Below, one piece after another: positions 7,906 through 14,607 of a stretch of 49,232 nt of DNA. How positions within the stretch are numbered: the stretch's first letter is position 1; each line of letters begins with the position of its first letter. Source of the DNA: Lachnospiraceae bacterium (GTDB lineage Bacteria; Bacillota; Clostridia; Lachnospirales; Lachnospiraceae); assembly GCA_017448245.1 (NCBI GenBank), contig JAFSLV010000033.1:1-49232 (forward strand), given 5' to 3'. A program made the translations under genes and the position numbers. Under the pieces are notes generated by a model. The model saw only the letters and a program-made list of their open reading frames with translations. It ran no database searches and was not told the origin of the DNA.

Positions 7906-9990
7906 CTACCTGCGTTCCTCCAAATACAGGCTTACACGCGACTGAACGACATGCGCTGTTTCTTCGGCGGATTTCTGTCCGGAGAGAAATGCGGTGATCT
8001 CTTCATAAATGATGTCGTACAGGATATCTTCCGGATAATAGAAGGAGGTCGTTTGCTCCATTGCTTCCAGCATCTTTGAGACATCCTCTTCGGTGCAATG
8101 CGCATCTTCCATTTCCTGTATATGCTCGATACGTGCGTCACGAGAAGCTTTTGTCACTGCAAAACCGCTGCCAAATGGTGCACCCGGCATGATCTCACGA
8201 TCCTGCCATTCTCTGTCATAGATACCGCGGATAAACTGCCAGGCTGCGTCTTTATTTGCGGTCTGCTGCGGTATGGCAAAGACAAGTCCAAAAGGACTCG
8301 GTTCAAAATATCCGCCGGGGGTCCCTTCGTCATTCGGAAATCCGATATAACTGTAATTGCCGGGGCCATAGGTCAGGGCGCATCCGTTTGCATGAAGTTC
8401 ATTTTGTGCCCCATGAAACTGCAAAAGAATGCGCTCATCGTCATCCTGCATTGCACCTTCTGGTGCACACAATGCCCCGGCAATTTCGATAAAGGATAGC
8501 AGGTCTGTAAAACTGTCTTTTTCAAAATCACATGTCATTGTGTCAAAATCTACGCAGTCACCGATACTCATCATGGCTGCGTGCGCACCCAAAAATTGCC
8601 GGTTCTGCCACCAGTTAAAGGTATAGGATTCTGGGTGCGCCGCCAATAATTGTTCAAAGTCCTTTGTCGTCCATGTATTACGGTCTCCTACCGTCTGGCT
8701 GCGTCCGGTGATCGTGACAAACCAAAAGGAATCCATTGCAAACAACATCTTCCCCTCCATCAGCATCAGTTGAAAGATGTTTTCAACAAGGTCGTCTCCG
8801 GCAAGTGTTTCGTCCTCGTTGAGCAGCGGTAGCAGATCGGTAAATGACGCTTCGGAAACAGTGATGGTTGTCTCATTCAGCAGCAGCACATCAGGCGCCG
8901 TGCCGGCAATCAATTCGGTTTTTAACCTCGATGTATTTTCAGGACCATAATAGATGATTTCCGCAAAATACGCATCCTGTGAGGCGTTAAACCGAGCAAC
9001 ATACGGCTCCAGGTCATTACCTTCACGGTTAATTGCACCGATCGTGATTTTTTTGCGTTGCGATGTGTCCTCGATGATTTCAATGCGATTCAACACATTG
9101 TTATTGCGCATCGCGCATAATAATTCACCGTTCTTCAGTGATACCATATGGCAGATATCACCACCGGAGAATCCGGCTTGTTCCCAATCAAAGATTTTCT
9201 CCGGGATGTATTGCGTTGTATCAAACGTGTAGACACTGGTCGATGTATTCAGGAATAATTCATTTTCAAATCCGCTGAATGCAGTGGATGAAAGTCTGTG
9301 TATTTCATCTGTTGTCATTTCCTGCTCGGATTGCATAGTTGTTTTGTTTATTTTGCGCAGTACAGTCGTACCCCCATCGGCGAGCAGGATATAGCAATGG
9401 TCTGCATGACGCAATATACCGCAGATTTGTTGTCCGGACTCCAAGCCGGTTACGGAAAGCGATTTGTGTCCGTCAATGCAATATATCTGATCGGATGACC
9501 AGAGAAGAACGGAATGTTCCGTCAAATGAAAGGGGCCAAAGAGAGTCTCACCTTGCGTGAGGGATTCATCGGATATATCAATGGATTCCTTTACCTCGCC
9601 CCTGTCCGTATAGAACACGATACCGGACGGAAAATAGAGGATATAACCGTCCTCTTCATGTGCGCATATGCCAATAATGGATGCATCCCCGTTATCCGGA
9701 TGTTCCGGTATATATCCCGTGAGTTCATTCCCGCTTACATCAATCACGGAAACATACGGATGATAATCAGACATACCCGCAACCACGATCGAGCCGCTCT
9801 GTGTCTTTACAACGCCTGTAATGGAGTCAAATCTGCCGGACAGATCCAAGTCATGTACATACACATCGTTGATTACCGTTATTTCTTCACGGCCATCTGT
9901 CAGGCCTGCCTGCTGTGAGGCTGTAGCACAGCCGCACAGCAGGCAAAAAATGCAAAGAATCAATTGTACCGATAGAACACGTCGGATCAT
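7906..9990 (-). CDS. lipoprotein with N-terminal beta-propeller-like region and C-terminal family 1 solute-binding domain
   Basis: A 694-aa protein with a lipoprotein signal (Cys21 in LLCGC). Residues about 40-310 are a run of short beta-rich repeats typical of a propeller fold. Residues about 313-694 resemble an extracellular sugar-type ABC solute-binding protein: an opening strand ITIGAI, then TELIAGTAPDVLLL, then a C-terminal helical lobe with GFAIPQQT-like and AWQFIRGIYD segments. Ordinary binding proteins of this family have about 420-450 residues and no propeller. No permease or ATPase gene is nearby, so it is an orphan and may sense rather than import. A GGAG lies 14 nt before the ATG, longer than usual. 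It is probably in one operon with the two small genes upstream. Confidence 0.82.
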   Translation of the reverse strand: MIRRVLSVQLILCIFCLLCGCATASQQAGLTDGREEITVINDVYVHDLDLSGRFDSITGVVKTQSGSIVVAGMSDYHPYVSVIDVSGNELTGYIPEHPDNGDASIIGICAHEEDGYILYFPSGIVFYTDRGEVKESIDISDESLTQGETLFGPFHLTEHSVLLWSSDQIYCIDGHKSLSVTGLESGQQICGILRHADHCYILLADGGTTVLRKINKTTMQSEQEMTTDEIHRLSSTAFSGFENELFLNTSTSVYTFDTTQYIPEKIFDWEQAGFSGGDICHMVSLKNGELLCAMRNNNVLNRIEIIEDTSQRKKITIGAINREGNDLEPYVARFNASQDAYFAEIIYYGPENTSRLKTELIAGTAPDVLLLNETTITVSEASFTDLLPLLNEDETLAGDDLVENIFQLMLMEGKMLFAMDSFWFVTITGRSQTVGDRNTWTTKDFEQLLAAHPESYTFNWWQNRQFLGAHAAMMSIGDCVDFDTMTCDFEKDSFTDLLSFIEIAGALCAPEGAMQDDDERILLQFHGAQNELHANGCALTYGPGNYSYIGFPNDEGTPGGYFEPSPFGLVFAIPQQTANKDAAWQFIRGIYDREWQDREIMPGAPFGSGFAVTKASRDARIEHIQEMEDAHCTEEDVSKMLEAMEQTTSFYYPEDILYDIIYEEITAFLSGQKSAEETAHVVQSRVSLYLEERR

Positions 9991-10025
9991 TATTTAGTAG
10001 ATTTCTCCTGTTGAATTCACATGAT

Positions 10026-10301
10026 TCAATCTTTTCTTTTTCTTGCGAGTCGGTAGTACAACAGCCCGCACATCAAAACATATACATCTAAATAAAGCAT
10101 TGCCCACTCACCGATCACCGGCCACCCGTCTTTGAACAGCACCGCCCGTCCGGTTGCCAGTTTTGCTATTTCATAGAATAATAAAAGGGCACCGCCTATC
10201 GTAAATAACCATTTAAAGATCCGTTGTTCGAAGGTGGGTGTGAATGTCTCGTTTTCCGTCCTTTCGGTTATTCTTTCATCTTTCATATTTGTGCAGGTCA
10301 A
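10026..10301 (-). CDS. small membrane protein of unknown function
   Basis: The product has up to 91 aa with a charged N-terminus and two hydrophobic segments (LFTIGGALLLFYEIA and AMLYLDVYVLMCGLLYY), ending in a basic tail (RLARKRKD). A TTG start at 10301 overlaps the stop codon of the upstream secreted-protein gene (TTGA). An ATG at 10286 would give 86 aa. Neither has a strong ribosome binding site, so translation is probably coupled to the upstream gene. The tight coupling to a secreted protein recalls immunity or processing partners of secreted peptides, but no family is recognised and that role is speculation. Confidence 0.68.
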   Translation of the reverse strand: MTCTNMKDERITERTENETFTPTFEQRIFKWLFTIGGALLLFYEIAKLATGRAVLFKDGWPVIGEWAMLYLDVYVLMCGLLYYRLARKRKD

Positions 10302-10711
10302 CGAGAATTCCAGCCGTTATCATAGTATATGGCCAGAGGAACATTTACAATGTTGGGAAGCGCACCTCCGAACGCCAAATACAGCGCAGACTGACCGGCC
10401 CAATAGCCAACCCCGTTATTTCTACAGAACATCCCAAAATGATATGCTGCATCTGTGTATGTCTGATATGTTGCAATATATATCGCTGCTAATGAAAGCA
10501 GCGTCGCAGCACTTAAAGACTGTGGCGACACCACCTCTCCGGGGTGTCCGGCCTTCAGTGTAATCAGAGAGTCAGACATTGCCGAGTCTTCGAAATGCGT
10601 TTGCGGTCCGTCTGCCGGTCCTGCCGCAATTGCTGTCACGCCGTTTGACGCAAAAATACAGAAACTCATGATCAGTGCCATGGTTTTTCTCGCCATTCTT
10701 TTTGTCTTCAT
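10298..10711 (-). CDS. secreted protein of unknown function, 137 aa
   Basis: A classical signal peptide (basic KTKRMARK, hydrophobic core, AIAA before Gly) would release a mature chain of about 107 residues. That chain has a polar part and then a C-terminal part rich in Gly, Ala, Tyr and Asn (NNGVGYWAGQSALYLAFGG). It has one cysteine, so no internal disulfide. I chose the ATG at 10711 because AAAGGAGGT lies 5 nt upstream; the longer frame to 10744 lacks this. The gene heads the minus-strand set and faces the peptide gene at 10940 across a 228-nt promoter region. The hydrophobic Gly/Ala tail would suit a membrane-active or bacteriocin-like protein, but I cannot assign a family. Confidence 0.78.
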   Translation of the reverse strand: MKTKRMARKTMALIMSFCIFASNGVTAIAAGPADGPQTHFEDSAMSDSLITLKAGHPGEVVSPQSLSAATLLSLAAIYIATYQTYTDAAYHFGMFCRNNGVGYWAGQSALYLAFGGALPNIVNVPLAIYYDNGWNSR

Positions 10712-10787
10712 AAAGACCTCCTTTGTTGGATTATTAATTGGCAAATCTCATTTGATTTCATAACAGGTTATCGCGTGTTTCATGAAG

Positions 10788-10816
10788 ATTGTAATGCGTA
10801 AAACAGCGATAGTAAA
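10788..10816 (-). promoter_or_regulatory. promoter of the secreted-protein operon with overlapping palindrome
   Basis: On the minus strand TTTACT (10816-10811), a 17-nt spacer and TACAAT (10793-10788) form a good vegetative promoter, giving a leader of about 70 nt. A perfect palindrome, GTAAATAATCATTTAC at 10812-10827, overlaps the -35 element. It is a natural candidate operator for the HTH regulator encoded at 11104-12930. Confidence 0.55.
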
Positions 10817-10868
10817 TAATCATTTACAGCATAAGTCTTCGTTCGTAAAAATATGCTGACAATGAATA

Positions 10869-10897
10869 TTGATTAACAACCGGGGTTGATTCATACT
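10869..10897 (+). promoter_or_regulatory. promoter of the secreted peptide gene with palindrome in the spacer
   Basis: TTGATT (10869-10874), a 17-nt spacer and CATACT (10892-10897) form a plausible promoter about 40 nt before the peptide ATG. The spacer contains the 12-bp palindrome CAACCGGGGTTG (10877-10888), suitably placed for a dimeric regulator. Confidence 0.5.
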
Positions 10898-10939
10898 GCA
10901 TATAGTGATTGATTTATTTATCATACGGAGGATGTTTCT

Positions 10940-11107
10940 ATGAGAAGAGCAAATGTAATGCGACAAGTATTTATATTGTTTTTTAGCGCACTGGCAATCA
11001 TCATCATATTGCCGTCTTGTCCGCCTGCAGACAACGGAGGGTATATAAACGAGGAGCCTGCGGAGCCGCAGGATGATTATGATATTCCGACTGAAATCTT
11101 TCTCTAA
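10940..11107 (+). CDS. small secreted peptide precursor, 55 aa (candidate signalling peptide)
   Basis: A 55-codon frame with a near-ideal ribosome binding site (ACGGAGGA, 8 nt before ATG). The product has a basic start (MRRANVMRQ) and a hydrophobic core (about 10-24). An LPSC sequence could serve as a signal or lipoprotein cleavage site. An acidic, Pro-rich tail of about 28 residues ends in DIPTEIFL. Size and layout match precursors of exported pheromones such as PapR-type peptides, where the active peptide is cut from the C-terminus. They also match lipoprotein-signal pheromones, where it comes from just before the Cys. The gene runs into the end of the convergent regulator gene, overlapping by 3 nt. 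The peptide role is inferred from this layout. Confidence 0.7.
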   Translation: MRRANVMRQVFILFFSALAIIIILPSCPPADNGGYINEEPAEPQDDYDIPTEIFL

Positions 11108-12930
11108 CAGAAAGAATTGATTTTACTCAGATAAAACTCTCTTTGTCCATGGTTGTTACAGAATTCACTCAATGCCAGGCAGCGGTACAATATGTCCGTT
11201 GCCTGGCGCTTGTTGACGTTCTGCGTTTTGCTTTTATTCCAATAAAGATTATACAGGTTTCTTTCCAAAACGCCGATGCGATACCTTTTCAGGCATTCTT
11301 TTATTGTGAAATGACTGATGTCATCAGACTTTTTATATTCCTGATTGTTTCCGTAGACACTTTCAACCAGTGACATTACAAATTCATATAAGTTAATATA
11401 AATACCGATTAATCCGGTGTCTTGTATGTTTCTAAAATGCGTTTCGAAGACGGTAATCAATGGAGTTATATCTTTTTGAGATCTGTTACATACCACCGCC
11501 AGGTTTTGAAGACAATTCAATTCCCCCTTTGATAAAAAGATCTCTTTACCTTTTATAATACTTTCATAGGGAACGGTCAGTTCGAGGCATTTCTTTAAAC
11601 GTGAAATGCATTCATCCGTATCGATGAGATTCTGTCGATAATCCATCATGCATTCCATTCGGTCGACATACTGCCGGTTTATTCGCTCCTCCATGGGGAT
11701 CTTTTGTATGACTTGTTTCAGGATTTTTCTTGCTTCCGCAAAGCGTCCGTTGGAAAAACTTTTTTTGGACAGCTCCAGCATGTCAAAGACCGATGCATCT
11801 TCCGTAATTACAAAACGCATCATGGACTCTGCAGGCAGATTCAGAGCGGTGAATAACCTGCGAAAAGTATCTGTCTGTGTTCGTGCATTATCTTTTTCTG
11901 CTCTGTATACGGTAGCCATTCCGATATTTGCCAGATCGCCCAGCTCTTTTTGGGTATATCCAAACATATTCCTTCGCACACGAATGACATGACCGATGGA
12001 GTAGTTTTCCGTGGAATTATATATATATGCGTCATGTGTCATCTTCGTCGGGATATCATAGGCGTGATACGCTTCCAAAAAGGCCTTTTTCCATCTGTTG
12101 TTTTGATCCATATCTCCAAGCAAACGGACGTCCGTGCATACGCTTTTTGTTCTGCGCTCAAGGAGGTATTCGCGTAATTCGAGCAGTTCTGTCAAATAGT
12201 AAGATCGCTGTGTCCTGCGAAGTATATCAAGTGTTTGGCTACATATCTCAAGACTTTCTGCTGTCCATATATCCGCATCGTCATCTTTTATAAGCGACTG
12301 CAGATAATAACACACCGCCTTGGGAAGGATCTTTGATTGCAGAAGTAATTCGTAGTGATTGCTTTGGGCAAGGCTGATCAAGTCGCGCAATCGTTCTTTC
12401 CGTACACGTGCGTCAGAAATGGTAAAAGTATACTCTAACAGAATGTTCAGTTCGGAAACGGATAACAGCACCGTGCCAGGATTAACAGATGCCGCGGAAG
12501 GGATGGTACACGCCATAGCTTCCGAGTACAATTTGTGCAGTTCCCCGGACGAAACGCCCGATTCTTTTTTTAGATGTGCATGCATCATGAGAGAAAACTG
12601 CTTCGCAATGGCATGGTTTTTGGGCAGGAGGTGATCATACAGTTTCAATGCACGGTTAAAACCTGTGGCATTCCGGTTATGAAGTGACTCAAGAATCTGA
12701 TGTCTTGCATGAAACAATTCGGCCTCCTCCGGCCGTAAGTACTCTTCAAACCCTTCTACGGAGTAGCCAAGTCTCCCGATCAGGAATTCTCTTGTCATTT
12801 TGTCTGTTTTATACTCTCCCCGTTCAATTCGCGAAATAAAGGAATTGGAGGATGACAAGCCCTGGCCTAACTTTTCCTGTGAGATTTTCTTTGACTTTCT
12901 GAGGCTTTTTAGAAGTTTCGGAAAACTCAT
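11104..12930 (-). CDS. tandem HTH (XRE) and helical-repeat regulator, RNPP-like
   Basis: A 608-aa cytoplasmic DNA-binding protein made of two similar halves. HTH1 spans about residues 4-60 (LRKSKKISQEKLGQGLSSS, FISRIERGEY). HTH2 spans about 312-370 (TQKELGDLANIGMATVYRAE). Each is followed by about 240 residues of alpha-helical, TPR-like sequence. Peptide-binding regulators of the Rgg/PlcR/PrgX (RNPP) type usually have one HTH and about 280-320 residues, so this looks like two such units in one chain. A GGAG lies 10 nt before the ATG at 12930, behind an extended -10. The gene converges on a secreted peptide gene, the usual neighbour of RNPP receptors. The RNPP assignment is inference from architecture. 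Confidence 0.8.
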   Translation of the reverse strand: MSFPKLLKSLRKSKKISQEKLGQGLSSSNSFISRIERGEYKTDKMTREFLIGRLGYSVEGFEEYLRPEEAELFHARHQILESLHNRNATGFNRALKLYDHLLPKNHAIAKQFSLMMHAHLKKESGVSSGELHKLYSEAMACTIPSAASVNPGTVLLSVSELNILLEYTFTISDARVRKERLRDLISLAQSNHYELLLQSKILPKAVCYYLQSLIKDDDADIWTAESLEICSQTLDILRRTQRSYYLTELLELREYLLERRTKSVCTDVRLLGDMDQNNRWKKAFLEAYHAYDIPTKMTHDAYIYNSTENYSIGHVIRVRRNMFGYTQKELGDLANIGMATVYRAEKDNARTQTDTFRRLFTALNLPAESMMRFVITEDASVFDMLELSKKSFSNGRFAEARKILKQVIQKIPMEERINRQYVDRMECMMDYRQNLIDTDECISRLKKCLELTVPYESIIKGKEIFLSKGELNCLQNLAVVCNRSQKDITPLITVFETHFRNIQDTGLIGIYINLYEFVMSLVESVYGNNQEYKKSDDISHFTIKECLKRYRIGVLERNLYNLYWNKSKTQNVNKRQATDILYRCLALSEFCNNHGQREFYLSKINSFC

Positions 12931-12953
12931 ATGTTAAATTCTCCTATAACACA

Positions 12954-12962
12954 ATTGTATCA
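12954..12962 (-). promoter_or_regulatory. extended -10 promoter of the tandem HTH regulator
   Basis: The minus strand reads TGATACAAT, 23 nt before the regulator ATG, with an AGGAGA ribosome binding site in between. The palindrome ATCGCTTACGCGAT (12964-12977) lies directly upstream in the spacer position, where a repressor could bind. Confidence 0.55.
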
Positions 12963-13114
12963 AATCGCTTACGCGATGGCTACCTCTACGTAATGATATA
13001 CGGATTGCTCCGTTTCTTCGAAACTCCCGCGCACCCGTGAAAGCTCCGCCGGAGCTTTCACCATGTCGGGCGGCGTCCAAAGTCATTCGACGATTCTTGC
13101 AAGCAAGATCGTCG
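12963..13114. repeat. cluster of five palindromes between regulator and flagellar region
   Basis: Five inverted repeats follow one another: ATCGC/GCGAT (12964-12977), ACGGA/TCCGT (13000-13013), GTTTC/GAAAC (13012-13024), a perfect 11-bp stem GTGAAAGCTCC with a 3-nt loop (13037-13061), and a 12-bp stem with one bulge (13088-13114). No T-run follows on either strand, so they are not plain terminators. The 17 bases at 12963-12979 recur in reverse complement at 33262-33278 before glmM. I see no gene here; a 175-codon minus-strand frame over this stretch has no ribosome binding site and no protein-like character. Confidence 0.7.
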
Positions 13115-13170
13115 TCATGACATTTGACACCTATATCATATGATAAGTGCCAAACATATTTTCGCGGGGT

Positions 13171-13197
13171 TAAGTTTTTTCCGGTTCCTGCCGATAA
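13171..13197 (+). promoter_or_regulatory. sigma-28 (SigD/FliA)-type flagellar promoter
   Basis: TAAGTTTT (13171-13178), 11 nt, then GCCGATAA (13190-13197). The FliA consensus is TAAAGTTT-N11-GCCGATAA, and the SigD consensus is TAAA-N15-GCCGATAT. The -10 octamer is an exact match and the spacing is exact; one base of the TAAA core differs. Flagellar genes start about 1.4 kb downstream. Confidence 0.75.
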
Positions 13198-13203
13198 TAG
13201 AGG

Positions 13204-13300
13204 TGTAACAACCAAACAACACGTCATTACACAAGGAAGCGTATGATGAGAAAACAACATTGACGGAAGGATCCGTTTCAAAGGGTGAAGCGGGTTTTTT
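13204..13300 (+). ncRNA. candidate short sigma-28 transcript with a 6-codon frame and terminator
   Basis: Transcription from the sigma-28 promoter would start near 13204 and reach an intrinsic terminator ending at 13300, giving an RNA of about 97 nt. It contains a ribosome binding site (AAGGAAGC) followed by a tiny frame, MMRKQH (13243-13263). It could be a small RNA, a leader-peptide attenuator for the mbl/flagellar genes downstream, or a microprotein gene. The boundaries are inferred from the promoter and hairpin only. Confidence 0.45.
13271..13300 (+). terminator. intrinsic terminator or attenuator of the sigma-28 transcript
   Basis: The stem 13271-13280 with 13286-13295 (core CCGTTTCA/TGAAGCGG, including G-U pairs, 5-nt loop) is followed by six T residues. 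It lies between the sigma-28 promoter and the mbl promoter. Confidence 0.7.
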
Positions 13301-13503
13301 CGTTTGTGTGCGTATAGGCTGCCGGCAAGCGGCTGCCGGGACGCGGACTTGTACGCAGGACCGTGCAGACATTTGCCGGCGCAACGGACATGAGGCAAAA
13401 AGCAACGCGATACAACGTGAGCGGTGCGATTGCCGAATGGACGTGAGGCTTGCGATAGCAAGACTCTGCCTTATTTGAATATATTTCATCTGCCCCCTTT
13501 TTG
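13301..13503. other. intergenic stretch without an assignable gene
   Basis: Between the terminator and the mbl promoter I see no protein-like frame with a ribosome binding site. A GGCTGCCGG repeat (about 13317-13346) and a perfect CTTGC-GATA-GCAAG hairpin (about 13449-13462) suggest local RNA structure, but no known family is recognised. Confidence 0.4.
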
Positions 13504-13512
13504 TGATATACT
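13504..13512 (+). promoter_or_regulatory. extended -10 promoter of mbl
   Basis: TGATATACT (TG, one base, TATACT) lies 35 nt before the mbl ATG. No good -35 is seen at 17 nt, as is common for extended -10 promoters. Confidence 0.55.
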
Positions 13513-13547
13513 ACTGACAGTATGACTTTTGAAAGGGGCAAAACGCA

Positions 13548-14540
13548 ATGCAATACAGCGATATTGGAATAGACCTCGGCACGGCTTCCATCCTGGTATA
13601 TATCCGGGGGAAGGGTGTCGTGTTAAAAGAGCCGTCGGTCGTCGCCTATGACCGCGATACCGAAAAGATCAAGGCAATCGGCGAGGACGCAAGGCTCATG
13701 CTGGGACGTACCCCCGGCAATATCGTGGCCGTGAGGCCCTTGAGGCAGGGCGTGATCTCGGATTACAAGGTCACGGAGCAGATGATGAAGCACTTCATCA
13801 CCAAGGCGATCGGCCACAGGGCATTCAGAAAACCGCTCATTGCGGTGTGTGTCCCCTCCGGCGTCACGGAGGTGGAGCGCAAGGCGGTCGAGGACGCGAC
13901 CCTGATGGCGGGGGCGAGAGACGTCCGCATCATCGAGGAACCGATTGCGGCAGCGATCGGCGCAGGCATCGATATCACCAAACCCTGCGGCAACATGGTC
14001 GTCGATATCGGCGGCGGCACCTCGGACATCGCGGTGATTTCTCTTGGCGGCACGGTCGTATCGGCCTCCGTCAAGATCGCGGGAGACGACTTTGACGAGG
14101 CGATCGTCAGGTACATGCGCAGAAAGCACAACCTCCTCATCGGGGAGCGCTCGGCGGAGGATATCAAGATCCGGATCGGCAGCGCTTACCCGCACGCAGA
14201 GGTGGACTATATGGACGTCAGGGGCAGAAATCTGGTGACGGGCCTGCCCAAGACCGTTAAGGTATCGAGTGAAGAGACGGAGGAAGCATTAAGGGAAACG
14301 ACGGCTCAGATCGTCGAGGCGATCCACTCCGTATTGGAAAAGACCCCGCCGGAGCTGGCGGCGGATATTGCGGACAGAGGAATCGTTCTGACGGGAGGCG
14401 GCGCCCTGCTGAGAGGTCTCGAAGACCTGATCGCCTCGAAGACGGGCATCAACACCGTCACCGCGGAAGATCCGATGACCGCCGTTGCGGTCGGAACGGG
14501 ACGATATGTGGAGTTCTTAGCCGGATATCATGATGATTGA
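13548..14540 (+). CDS. mbl: MreB/Mbl-family rod-shape actin homologue
   Basis: A membrane-bound actin-like filament protein that guides sidewall peptidoglycan synthesis. The 330-aa product has the family's nucleotide-binding motifs: DIGIDLGTAS (phosphate 1), VVDIGGGTSDIAVIS (phosphate 2) and LTGGGALLRGLEDL (adenosine). EEPIAAAIGAG is also present. Length is normal for MreB/Mbl. Start: AAAGGGGC precedes the ATG. I name it Mbl because two flagellar rod/hook-like genes follow directly, as in Bacillus mbl-flhO-flhP; sequence alone does not separate Mbl from MreB. No mreC/mreD is linked. Confidence 0.9.
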   Translation: MQYSDIGIDLGTASILVYIRGKGVVLKEPSVVAYDRDTEKIKAIGEDARLMLGRTPGNIVAVRPLRQGVISDYKVTEQMMKHFITKAIGHRAFRKPLIAVCVPSGVTEVERKAVEDATLMAGARDVRIIEEPIAAAIGAGIDITKPCGNMVVDIGGGTSDIAVISLGGTVVSASVKIAGDDFDEAIVRYMRRKHNLLIGERSAEDIKIRIGSAYPHAEVDYMDVRGRNLVTGLPKTVKVSSEETEEALRETTAQIVEAIHSVLEKTPPELAADIADRGIVLTGGGALLRGLEDLIASKTGINTVTAEDPMTAVAVGTGRYVEFLAGYHDD

Positions 14541-14607
14541 GCGAGCCAAAGTCACCGGATGATGTGCTTGCACAATCGGACGGAAATAAAGACCGAAGGG
14601 AGCAACC

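Noticed and set aside
10298-10711. Class IIa bacteriocin (NNGVGYW recalls the YGNGV box)
   Set aside because: The box is not matched, the paired cysteines are absent and the chain is too long; kept only as a secreted protein of unknown type.
12934-13461. 175-codon minus-strand frame upstream of the regulator
   Set aside because: No ribosome binding site, unlikely composition, and it runs through five palindromes, a sigma-28 promoter and a terminator on the other strand.
13301-13503. Cyclic di-GMP riboswitch upstream of mbl
   Set aside because: I looked for the GEMM core and tetraloop-receptor signature and did not find them.
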